NCBI GenBank assembly: GCA_023426265.1
Contig: JAFABA010000136.1
Coordinates: 1 to 7,405 of the forward strand
DNA length: 7,405 nt
Source: Bacillota bacterium
GTDB lineage: Bacteria > Bacillota > Clostridia > Christensenellales > CAG-138
Reading direction: 5' to 3'
How positions within the stretch are numbered: position 1 is the stretch's first letter; each line of letters starts with the position of its first letter. The notes beneath the pieces are model-generated. The model was not told the origin of the DNA. It worked only from the letters and a program-made list of their open reading frames with translations, and did no database searches. Of the stretch, positions 1-5,057 are shown one piece after another. A program made the translations under genes and the position numbers.

Positions 1-69
1 ACGTTGTTGGGCACTGTCGATGGTACTACGCTGCGTTCCTATATTGACCAGATGATGACCGCCCGGTAA
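1..69 (+). CDS. C-terminal end of an unrecognised protein (partial)
   Basis: The reading frame starting at base 1 is open for 22 residues and ends in TAA at 67-69. The visible tail contains GTVDGTTLRSYIDQMM and ends in TAR. It is followed directly by two intrinsic-terminator-like hairpins, which supports a real gene end. The fragment is too short to assign to a family, and no motif is recognisable. The rest of the gene lies left of the window. Confidence 0.6.
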   Translation, partial: TLLGTVDGTTLRSYIDQMMTAR

Positions 70-87
70 TCTATTTTTCTTTGCCCT

Positions 88-112
88 GCCCGCCTTACGG
101 CGGGCTTTTTTT
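88..112 (+). terminator. Intrinsic terminator of the upstream partial gene
   Basis: Perfect 7-bp stem GCCCGCC (88-94) / GGCGGGC (99-105) with loop TTAC, followed by seven Ts (106-112). It lies 19 bases after the stop codon of the partial gene. Confidence 0.9.
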
Positions 113-115
113 AGG

Positions 116-153
116 CCGCCGATAAAGCCCTGCGGACTTTATCGGCGGGTTTT
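116..153 (+). terminator. Second, tandem terminator-like hairpin
   Basis: Arms CCGCCGATAAAG (116-127) and CTTTATCGGCGG (137-148) are a perfect 12-bp inverted repeat. Two further C-G pairs can form inside the 9-base loop. A G and four Ts (150-153) follow, so it can act as a backup terminator right behind the first one. Confidence 0.65.
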
Positions 154-184
154 CTGTAGGTTAGAATGCCGCCCATAGCGGAAT

Positions 185-238
185 TCTCCCACAAATTCGG
201 CGAATAAATCGCTGAAATGTGGGGGATTGCGATCCCCC
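185..238 (+). repeat. Two mutually exclusive stem-loops in the intergenic region
   Basis: Bases 185-193 pair with 218-226 (9 bp, one G-U). Inside this, 196-203 pairs with 209-216, leaving a 5-base loop: a long imperfect hairpin. Bases 221-227 (GGGGGAT) also pair perfectly with 232-238 (ATCCCCC) over a 4-base loop. Both structures need 221-226, so only one can form at a time. The second hairpin is followed only by CTTT, so termination would be weak. The region lies upstream of the promoter at 272-300, so it would be transcribed only by read-through. Copies of GAATTC flank it at 181-186 and 245-250. Function unknown; it may be an intergenic repeat element. Confidence 0.5.
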
Positions 239-271
239 CTTTAAGAATTCAGCAATCATACATTTACTATA

Positions 272-300
272 TTGACGACTATTATAAAACATAGTATAGT
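272..300 (+). promoter_or_regulatory. Sigma-A-type promoter of the CMD gene
   Basis: TTGACG (272-277) and TATAGT (295-300) are separated by 17 bases. Each box matches the consensus at five of six positions. The predicted start is about 23 bases before the ribosome binding site (315-321) of the gene at 330. Confidence 0.85.
278..295 (+). promoter_or_regulatory. Candidate operator dyad inside the CMD promoter
   Basis: ACTAT (278-282), eight bases, then ATAGT (291-295) form an inverted repeat filling the space between the -35 and -10 boxes. Further copies of the half-site occur at 266-270 (ACTAT) and 296-300 (ATAGT), so a second, wider dyad surrounds the first. PadR regulators are known for operators with an 8-base gap between short inverted arms (ATGT-N8-ACAT type); the spacing here is the same. 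The padR gene downstream is therefore the natural candidate ligand. This is inference. Confidence 0.5.
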
Positions 301-329
301 CAAACAAATTAAGAAAAGAGGTATATTCC

Positions 330-641
330 ATGCAGCATGTCAGCAATGGGTTCCAGGTATTCATGACGGAATCGGGCCCGGTAGGAGCCGCCTATATGGA
401 GGCGGTATCGAAGATTTCGGAGGCCAGCGCGCTGGATCAAAAGACGGCGGAACTTGCCTACATTTCCGTTCTTTGTGCAGCGAGAATGGCGGGCGGTCTG
501 CCGTTCCATGTGCTTTCCGCAAAAAAGCTGGGCGCGACCCGCGAAGAAATCAAAAGCGCCGTCCTTGTAGGGCTGCCCGCGGTAGGGCTTGCGGTAATCG
601 AGGCGCTGCCCATCGCCCTTGCAAGCTACGATGAAAACTGA
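330..641 (+). CDS. Carboxymuconolactone decarboxylase (CMD)/AhpD-fold family protein, CxxC-less
   Basis: A 103-residue helical protein of the CMD domain family (AhpD-like fold). The recognisable core is LDQKTAELAYISVLCAAR (35-52), then GGLPFHVLSAKKLGATREEI (55-74). AhpD peroxidase-type members carry CxxCxxxH. Here H60 is kept, but the positions seven and four before it are M53 and G56, so the redox cysteine pair is absent; the only cysteine is C49. Alkylhydroperoxide reduction by the usual disulfide route is therefore unlikely, and the true reaction is unknown. The length fits single-domain members. The ATG at 330 is preceded by AAAGAGG (315-321), 8 bases away, and by a strong promoter. Members usually form oligomers in the cytoplasm. 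The gene precedes a PadR repressor gene on the same strand, which may control it. Confidence 0.85.
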   Translation: MQHVSNGFQVFMTESGPVGAAYMEAVSKISEASALDQKTAELAYISVLCAARMAGGLPFHVLSAKKLGATREEIKSAVLVGLPAVGLAVIEALPIALASYDEN

Positions 642-678
642 GGCGTGATTGTTCCCCCAACGAAATCTTGAAACATCT

Positions 679-698
679 TGGCGGCCTATTTGCCGCCA
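679..698 (+). repeat. Hairpin 1 of the CMD-padR intergenic region
   Basis: GGCGGC (680-685) and GCCGCC (692-697) form a perfect stem, extended by the T679-A698 pair, with loop CTATTT. No T run follows, so it is not a terminator by itself. It could protect the 3' end of the CMD transcript. Confidence 0.55.
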
Positions 699-708
699 TA
701 CTGTATTC

Positions 709-749
709 AAAAATGCTCGGAATACCTACAGGTATTCCTGTGCTTTTTT
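709..749 (+). terminator. Probable (bidirectional) terminator or attenuator between CMD and padR
   Basis: GGAATACCT (719-727) and AGGTATTCC (730-738) are a perfect 9-bp inverted repeat around AC. As RNA this gives an 8-bp stem with a UACA loop. After TGTGC comes a run of six Ts (744-749). The stem can extend outward through G715-C716 / G742-C743 and A709-713 / T745-749, so an A tract mirrors the T tract and it could work in both directions. Because no clear promoter for padR is visible behind it, partial read-through from the CMD promoter is likely. It could instead be an operator palindrome. Confidence 0.6.
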
Positions 750-756
750 CCGTGCC

Positions 757-777
757 TGGCGACAAATATCCTCGCCA
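757..777 (+). repeat. Dyad 3 of the CMD-padR intergenic region
   Basis: TGGCGA (757-762) and TCGCCA (772-777) are perfect inverted arms around nine bases. The dyad lies 22 bases before the padR Shine-Dalgarno. It could be an autoregulatory operator for PadR or an RNA hairpin. Only the symmetry is visible. Confidence 0.45.
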
Positions 778-812
778 ATCCGAATTCATTCTTTCATTGG
801 AGGAGCAGTGCC

Positions 813-1373
813 ATGTCCGCAGTGGACCTCATATTATTGGGCCTTGTATACGAACACCCGCAGAGCGCTTATGACATACAAAAGCAGGTGGAATACCGCA
901 ACCTTTCCAAATGGGTGAAAATCAGTTCGCCTTCCATTTATAAGAATGTGCTGAAGCTGGAAGAAAAGGGCTATCTTACAAGCGAAGCCATACGGGAAGG
1001 CAGGATGCCGGAAAAAGCGGTCTATTCCATTACGCCAACGGGCAGGGAACATTTTTTAAAGCTGATGCGGGAAAAGGCGAATGCCGCAGTCAGTGTGCTG
1101 TTCGACTTCAACGCGGTAATCGCGAACCTGAACAAGCTCGAAAACGGGCAGGCTCTGGAACTGGCCGGAAATATCCGCGCCGGCATGGAAGCAGGGCGCG
1201 CATACATCGCTAACATGCAGCCGCAGCGGCAGCATGTTCCTTTTGTGGGCCGCGCCATTATGGAGCAGCAAGTAGCGGTTTATGACGCACTGCTCAGCTG
1301 GATGGATTTCTTTGTGGAAGGGCTTCGGGCGTGCGGCCCGAAGAATGTGGAAAGAACGGGAGAAAAAGAATGA
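813..1373 (+). CDS. PadR-family transcriptional regulator
   Basis: A 186-residue protein with a PadR winged-helix domain in about residues 1-80. It begins SAVDLILLGLVYEHPQSAYDI (2-22). The recognition-helix region is SSPSIYKNVLKLEEKGYL (38-55), and the wing GRMPEKAVYSITPTGREHF (63-81) ends in the typical YxITPxG. Residues about 82-186 form the helical C-terminal (Vir_act_alpha_C-like) dimerisation domain, so this is the longer PadR class. Its role is DNA-binding repression, often relieved by small aromatic or other toxic ligands; the ligand here is not known. The start at 813 is chosen because GGAGGAG (799-805) sits 7 bases upstream, whereas the frame is open further upstream without such a site. 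The stop overlaps the next gene by ATGA. Likely targets are the dyads at 278-295 and/or 757-777. Confidence 0.92.
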   Translation: MSAVDLILLGLVYEHPQSAYDIQKQVEYRNLSKWVKISSPSIYKNVLKLEEKGYLTSEAIREGRMPEKAVYSITPTGREHFLKLMREKANAAVSVLFDFNAVIANLNKLENGQALELAGNIRAGMEAGRAYIANMQPQRQHVPFVGRAIMEQQVAVYDALLSWMDFFVEGLRACGPKNVERTGEKE

Positions 1374-1582
1374 AGCAGGAAAAGCGGCTGACCGGGCGCA
1401 AATGCTACGATCACCTGGGCGGCAGGCTGGGCGCCATGCTGCTGGAACTCTATCTGCAAAACGGGTGGATCGTGCTGGAAGAAGGCAAATCCACCGTATA
1501 CGCCGTTACGCCAAAAGGGGAAGAAGCGTTCGGGCAAATGGGGCTATGCGGGATATCCGCAATGCCGGAACAGGAAAAGTAA
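1370..1582 (+). CDS. Small protein resembling the C-terminal domain of ArsR-type regulators, without HTH
   Basis: A 70-residue protein translationally coupled to padR: its ATG (1370-1372) overlaps the padR stop, with GGGAGA (1358-1363) 6 bases before it. The sequence RKCYDHLGGRLGAMLLELYL (10-29), then NGWIVLEEGKSTVYAVTPKGEEAF (31-54) and GQMGL (55-59), matches from memory the CYDHLAGRLGV...G...TxxG...FGI pattern of the C-terminal region in a group of ArsR-family regulators. The N-terminal winged helix of those proteins is absent, so this should not bind DNA alone. C12 and H15 of the CYDH motif are kept and could bind a metal or sense redox state (inference). It may act as a partner or ligand sensor for the PadR protein. 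Alternatively it is a decaying remnant, though the Shine-Dalgarno and coupling argue for expression. Confidence 0.75.
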   Translation: MKQEKRLTGRKCYDHLGGRLGAMLLELYLQNGWIVLEEGKSTVYAVTPKGEEAFGQMGLCGISAMPEQEK

Positions 1583-1586
1583 CCCA

Positions 1587-2543
1587 TCAAAACTCGGGCT
1601 TCAGGCTGCGGGTAAACAACCGTTCCAGCGCGTCCTTTACGTCCACGTCCTCATACAGCGCGGCGTGCACCGCCGCGCAAATGGGCAATTCCACGCCGTA
1701 TTTTGCGCTGAGCGTCATCAGCGCGCGCACGGTATATACGCCCTCGGCCAAGCCCTCAAACGGTTCCCCGGTTACAAACGTCTCGCCGTAGCGGCGGTTG
1801 TGGCTGTAGGGGGAAAACACCGTGGCGCCGTAATCCCCCAGGTGGCAGAGGCCGTAAGCGGAAAGCTCGCTGCCGCCCATGGCTGCAATCAGCCGCCCGA
1901 TTTCCCGCGTGCCGCGCGAGGTCAGCGCGCCCTTGAGGGTGGAAAGGCCCAAACCATCCAATATTCCCGCCGCGATGCCTATGACGTTTTTTGCCGCGGC
2001 GCCGATTTCGTTGCCAACAAGATCCTGCCCGTAATAAAACCGGATGAGTTCGCTGGAGAACGCCTCCACCAGTCTCTTGGTAACGGCCTCCTCCCCGCTG
2101 TCTATCACCATACAGTTGGGCGTACCGCTGCAAAACTCCTGCACATGCCCAGGGCCAAGCCAAACCGCCGCATGGCAGGACGGGTCCATATATTCCGCTA
2201 CGATTTCTGTGAGACGCTTGCCCGAGCCGATTTCGAGGCCCTTCATGCAGAGCACAAACGTCTTATTGGTAAGGCCCAACGCCTTGAGCTCTTCCATCAA
2301 CGCGCGAAGCCCCTGAGAACCTATGGAAATGATGAGCGTTTCCGCTTCTGCGACCTCAGGAAGCGATGTCGTGAGCCGGACGCTTTTTTCAAGCGTCACA
2401 AGACCGTTGCCGCGGGTAAGCAAAAACTGCTGCATGCGCGAAGAATCGCTTCTGCCGTAAAGCGAAACGGAATGACCGATCCGGCCCAAATACCAGGCAA
2501 TGAAGGAGCCCCATCTTCCGCAGCCGATTACGCCGATCTGCAC
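1587..2543 (-). CDS. gpsA: NAD(P)-dependent glycerol-3-phosphate dehydrogenase
   Basis: A 318-residue enzyme interconverting dihydroxyacetone phosphate and sn-glycerol 3-phosphate, supplying the backbone for membrane phospholipids in the cytoplasm. The N-terminal Rossmann fold shows GCGRWG (7-12). KGLE (101-104) holds the first conserved lysine. The C-terminal helical domain shows GNEIGAAAKNVIGIAAGILDGLGL (177-200) with catalytic K185, then TSRGTREIGRL (208-218), LGDYGATVFSP (235-245) and SHNRRYG (247-253). The usual GPSFA(E/x)E segment reads GPGHVQEF (130-137), suggesting a divergent subgroup. The start is GTG at 2543; AGGAG (2556-2560) lies 12 bases upstream, rather far, but no better start is in frame. 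Its own promoter is at 2591-2619. The 3' end faces the + strand operon with a 4-base gap. Length is close to the usual 330-340. Confidence 0.93.
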   Translation of the reverse strand: MQIGVIGCGRWGSFIAWYLGRIGHSVSLYGRSDSSRMQQFLLTRGNGLVTLEKSVRLTTSLPEVAEAETLIISIGSQGLRALMEELKALGLTNKTFVLCMKGLEIGSGKRLTEIVAEYMDPSCHAAVWLGPGHVQEFCSGTPNCMVIDSGEEAVTKRLVEAFSSELIRFYYGQDLVGNEIGAAAKNVIGIAAGILDGLGLSTLKGALTSRGTREIGRLIAAMGGSELSAYGLCHLGDYGATVFSPYSHNRRYGETFVTGEPFEGLAEGVYTVRALMTLSAKYGVELPICAAVHAALYEDVDVKDALERLFTRSLKPEF

Positions 2544-2590
2544 AGTAACTCTTTTCTCCTTTTTCCTTTGCGACTAAAACGCTACTGAAC

Positions 2591-2619
2591 AGTATAGCAG
2601 ATTTTTTAGTGAGCGCCAG
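2591..2619 (-). promoter_or_regulatory. Extended -10 promoter of gpsA
   Basis: On the minus strand TGCTATACT (complement of 2591-2599) is an extended -10 element (TGn followed by TATACT). Seventeen bases upstream lies a poor -35, CTGGCG (2614-2619), which is common when the -10 is extended. The predicted transcript starts about 40 bases before the GTG. Confidence 0.6.
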
Positions 2620-2689
2620 TATGGAGTAATAAGCATCGAAATGGTTTCTCAACATCGGCTAACATTTAAGGCGTTGAATCGCCCGCCGC

Positions 2690-3079
2690 TTACATCACCT
2701 TGACAAAAAACTTCCGTTGCCTTGGCGGGTCAAATTCACAGAGGAATATGCCCTGCCAAGTGCCGAGGAGAAGCCTGCCGCCGTCAATCAGCACGGTTGC
2801 GCTTGAACCGACTGTACTCGCTTTTAAATGCGCCGCGCTGTTCCCCTCCGAATGGCGAAATTCCGGCCGGTCTGGGAACGCCTTATCTAAGCCCAAGAGA
2901 ATGTCGCGCACCACGTCCGGGTCGGCGTTCTCATTTATTGTTATCCCCGCGGTTGTGTGCGGGCAGTAGACCACGGCGACGCCGTTCGCCACGCCGCTTT
3001 TCAAAACAGCCTCGCGGACCTGCGGCGTAATGTTATAAAAGTCCTCTCGGGGGGTGGAGAGCCGGTATTCAAAGAGCAT
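2690..3079 (-). CDS. yjbQ: YjbQ-family protein (UPF0047; secondary thiamine-phosphate synthase-like)
   Basis: A 129-residue, full-length member of the YjbQ/UPF0047 family. Signature segments are VVYCPHTTAGITINENADPD (36-55), HSEGNSAAHLKASTVGSS (76-93) and LLGTWQGIFLCEFDPPR (104-120). E. coli YjbQ has weak thiamine-phosphate synthase activity when overproduced, but the physiological role of the family is unresolved, so the enzyme name should be held loosely. The histidines in HTTAG and HLK are the likely active-site residues. The start at 3079 is supported by AGGAG (3086-3090) 6 bases upstream; an in-frame ATG at 3145 would overlap the hydrolase gene and add 22 residues not typical of the family. 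It lies 47 bases behind the hydrolase gene in the same direction, so it is probably the last gene of the tetR operon. No clear terminator separates it from gpsA. Confidence 0.92.
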   Translation of the reverse strand: MLFEYRLSTPREDFYNITPQVREAVLKSGVANGVAVVYCPHTTAGITINENADPDVVRDILLGLDKAFPDRPEFRHSEGNSAAHLKASTVGSSATVLIDGGRLLLGTWQGIFLCEFDPPRQRKFFVKVM

Positions 3080-3126
3080 ATTGTACTCCTTTAGCAAATG
3101 TTTTTCGGTGGCCGCAAACCTGCCGG

Positions 3127-4092
3127 CTACTTCTTTGCAGCGCATCCCTCAATAAACGCGTTGTTTATATCTGTGACTTGCTGCATATGCCCAAGGAGCA
3201 CGTGCCCCCCGGTTTCCAGAGTCACGAGCTGGGCATTGCGGATGCGTTCCGCGGTATACGTGCTTAGTACATAAGGGGCAATGGTATCGTCCTTTGCGCT
3301 GATGATGAGGGTCGGCGCCGTGATGTTCTCCAAAGGCAGTTCCTTTAAGCTGTCAATATCCTCTCCGTCCGCCTCCCAGCCCGCATACCGCCCCGATACG
3401 GGCAGGAACACATGGGACATCTTCTCCAAGAGCTCCACCTCCCGCTCATCGCTAGAAGCCACCAATTCCTCAGAAACGCCATAAATGCTCTGCAAGCTCT
3501 TAGGCGCCAGCTTTAGCAGCATCCAGAACAGATAATCGGATTTTAGCAGCGCACGGTACACCGAATCGGGGAGGGGCAGCTCCTGTTTTTGAAAATCCGC
3601 GGGCGGCGCATAGGCGATGGAGGACATTAAAATCAATCCCTCGCATTTGTCCGGGTGGCGTATGGCAAACTGCAGCGCCGGGACCCCTCCGGCGGACATG
3701 CCCTGTACGATCGCCCGGTCTATGTTCAATTGCTCCAACAAATACGCGTAGCAGTCCGCCTGGAGCTCAAACGAAGGATCGGCGGGCAGAGACGACCGGA
3801 GATATCCAAACCGGGAAGGAATGATGAACCGGTGCCCTTCCCCCGTGAAGCCCTGCGCCTGCAGCAGGCCGAGGTCATAGCCACCCATCGTGCCATGGGA
3901 AACCAGCACAGGGGTTCCGGAGCCGATGTCCACATATTCGATGGTGCCGTAGGGGGATTCCATCGTTTTGCTGTTTGCCCTGAGCGACTTTCTGATTTGC
4001 GCCATCTCATGGGCATAAAAGGGAATGGAAACAATAAACCCCAGGGCAACCGCCCCCAGCAGGATGCCGGCCAGCAGCTTTAACGGTTTCAT
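3127..4092 (-). CDS. Membrane-anchored alpha/beta hydrolase
   Basis: A 321-residue alpha/beta-hydrolase-fold protein. Residues about 5-26 (LKLLAGILLGAVALGFIVSI) form one hydrophobic helix with no cleavage or lipobox motif, so it is probably an N-terminal anchor placing the domain outside the cell or at the membrane. The oxyanion-loop HG is H66-G67. The nucleophile elbow is GMSAGG (131-136) with S133. The acid is D269 (or D268) in AKDDTIAP (266-273), and the catalytic histidine is H297 in GGHVLLGH. All triad positions are present, so it should be active; likely substrates are esters, lactones or amides, which the sequence does not settle. The insert at about 165-250 is a lid domain. The start has AGGAGG (4101-4106) 8 bases upstream. 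The gene follows tetR by 84 bases in the same direction, suggesting substrate- or effector-controlled expression. Confidence 0.9.
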   Translation of the reverse strand: MKPLKLLAGILLGAVALGFIVSIPFYAHEMAQIRKSLRANSKTMESPYGTIEYVDIGSGTPVLVSHGTMGGYDLGLLQAQGFTGEGHRFIIPSRFGYLRSSLPADPSFELQADCYAYLLEQLNIDRAIVQGMSAGGVPALQFAIRHPDKCEGLILMSSIAYAPPADFQKQELPLPDSVYRALLKSDYLFWMLLKLAPKSLQSIYGVSEELVASSDEREVELLEKMSHVFLPVSGRYAGWEADGEDIDSLKELPLENITAPTLIISAKDDTIAPYVLSTYTAERIRNAQLVTLETGGHVLLGHMQQVTDINNAFIEGCAAKK

Positions 4093-4176
4093 TTCAATGG
4101 CCTCCTAAATCTTTTCAAGCGGGAATAGAGCCAAGCCCGATGCCCGCAAAATTACAATCTGTTTTCGCCGCCGGAT

Positions 4177-4755
4177 TTATACCTTTCCCGTCTCCTGAAA
4201 GACATTGTCGATCATCCGGTCCAATAATCTGTCGCGCGTCGCCTCGTCAAAAACATCCTCACACAGGTATTCCTCATACGCCTTTGCGTTCAAAAAAAGC
4301 ACCTGCATGGGCGAAACGATCTGCAGCGCCATCAGCTTCAATGCCGCCTCGCTTTTGCTCTCCCCAAAGAATTCCTTCAGTATGGGCAGCAGGGTGCGGC
4401 TGGTGGAAAAGCTGCCGGATTTCAATTCCGAAAAAACGGCGATGGAGGAAAGCTCATAGTTTTCAAACATGAATGTGGAGATTGTTTTAATCATGCCCCT
4501 GAGCCGCTCTTCCGGGGGAACGCTTGCATCCGTCTTTTCGAACATCCGGCCCGCGATGCTGTTTAGGCATACGTCCACCGCTTTGTTCATCAGGTTTTCC
4601 TTGGACTGATAATAGTAGTTGATAAGCGCGCTGTTCACCCCGGCAAGCTCCGCGATTTGCCGGTTGGTGATTTTACTGGCGTCCTTATGTTCCAGCAGCA
4701 ATGCGACCACCGTATTGAGAATTTTCTCTTTCGCGTCCGCGCCTGAATCTTTCAT
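4177..4755 (-). CDS. TetR-family transcriptional regulator
   Basis: A 192-residue TetR/AcrR-family repressor. The N-terminal DNA-binding domain includes AKEKILNTVVALLLEH (8-23) and the HTH ITNRQIAELAGVNSALINYYYQSKENL (29-55), with the family's typical YYYxSKExL end. Residues about 60-192 form the variable helical ligand-binding and dimer domain; no ligand can be read from it. The ATG at 4755 has GAGG (4764-4767) 8 bases upstream. A 24-bp palindrome 73 bases before the start is the probable own operator, giving autorepression. It heads the tetR - hydrolase - yjbQ unit, so those genes are probably its regulon. Confidence 0.93.
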   Translation of the reverse strand: MKDSGADAKEKILNTVVALLLEHKDASKITNRQIAELAGVNSALINYYYQSKENLMNKAVDVCLNSIAGRMFEKTDASVPPEERLRGMIKTISTFMFENYELSSIAVFSELKSGSFSTSRTLLPILKEFFGESKSEAALKLMALQIVSPMQVLFLNAKAYEEYLCEDVFDEATRDRLLDRMIDNVFQETGKV

Positions 4756-4794
4756 CTTCCCTACCTCATTACTCGTTCTCTATTCCAAGCGGCA

Positions 4795-4807
4795 GCCAAT
4801 ATTTGGC
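4795..4807 (-). promoter_or_regulatory. Short dyad in the tetR leader
   Basis: GCCAA (4795-4799) and TTGGC (4803-4807) are inverted arms around TAT, 40 bases before the tetR start. It may be a secondary regulator site or chance. Confidence 0.3.
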
Positions 4808-4828
4808 CGAGATCCGCGATTTTAAATC

Positions 4829-4852
4829 ATAATTTAATCATGGTTAAATTAT
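4829..4852 (-). promoter_or_regulatory. Probable TetR operator palindrome over the tetR promoter
   Basis: The core AATTTAATCATGGTTAAATT (4831-4850) extends by one A-T pair and one T-A pair on each side. The result is a 24-bp palindrome in which only one position pair (4838/4843) does not match, far beyond chance for a short intergenic region. Minus-strand promoter elements overlap it: TTTAAC (4843-4848) and TAAAAT (4819-4824) with 18 bases between, or TTGTGA (4852-4857) with TATGAT (4826-4831) at a long 20-base spacing. Which promoter is used is unclear; in both cases bound TetR would block it. Confidence 0.7.
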
Positions 4853-4973
4853 CACAAGAGAAAGCGGGTGTCAAGGAAATTTCATGATGTTGATAGCGGG
4901 TAATGGGTACTGCAGCAATTCGGGAGTCTTTGTGCAGGTCGTGGTATTGCCCCCGGGCCAAGAGAATTTCCTC

Positions 4974-5002
4974 TTGCAAAACCATGCTTCAAATGGTAGA
5001 AT
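4974..5002 (+). promoter_or_regulatory. Sigma-A-type promoter of rpmB
   Basis: TTGCAA (4974-4979) and TAGAAT (4997-5002) are separated by 17 bases, and TGG directly before the -10 gives an extended -10. The predicted leader is about 50 bases. Confidence 0.85.
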
Positions 5003-5018
5003 ACGTTTGTTTGATTTC

Positions 5019-5048
5019 GACCGGCTACGGTCCTTTACGGCAAGGAGG
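5019..5048 (+). promoter_or_regulatory. Structured leader of rpmB with alternative hairpins
   Basis: GACCG (5019-5023) and CGGTC (5028-5032) form a hairpin with a GCTA loop. TCCTT (5031-5035) can instead pair with AAGGA (5042-5046), covering part of the Shine-Dalgarno. The two stems share 5031-5032 and cannot both form fully. This could be translational feedback by L28 or another ribosomal signal. The stems are only 5 bp, so the evidence is modest. Confidence 0.35.
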
Positions 5049-5057
5049 TGTTTTAGA

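Noticed and set aside
161..364. Minus-strand open frame of 67 codons across the CMD promoter.
   Set aside because: It overlaps the CMD gene start and its strong promoter, and its composition follows the hairpin sequences. No family resemblance or good ribosome site.
1665..2588. Long open frame on the + strand opposite gpsA.
   Set aside because: gpsA on the minus strand has clear family motifs. The opposite frame has no recognisable domain and is a by-product of GC-rich codon use.
3080..3145. Upstream ATG for the YjbQ-family gene.
   Set aside because: It would overlap the hydrolase gene and add residues outside the family. The Shine-Dalgarno at 3086-3090 fits the start at 3079.
3655..4083. 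Open frame on the + strand opposite the hydrolase gene.
   Set aside because: It is antisense to a well-supported gene and shows no motif or ribosome binding site.
4884..5057. N-terminal extension of L28 from an upstream ATG in the same frame.
   Set aside because: L28 normally starts at the short MGKYC-type beginning, and the ideal Shine-Dalgarno at 5042-5050 fixes the start at 5058. The promoter lies inside the supposed extension.
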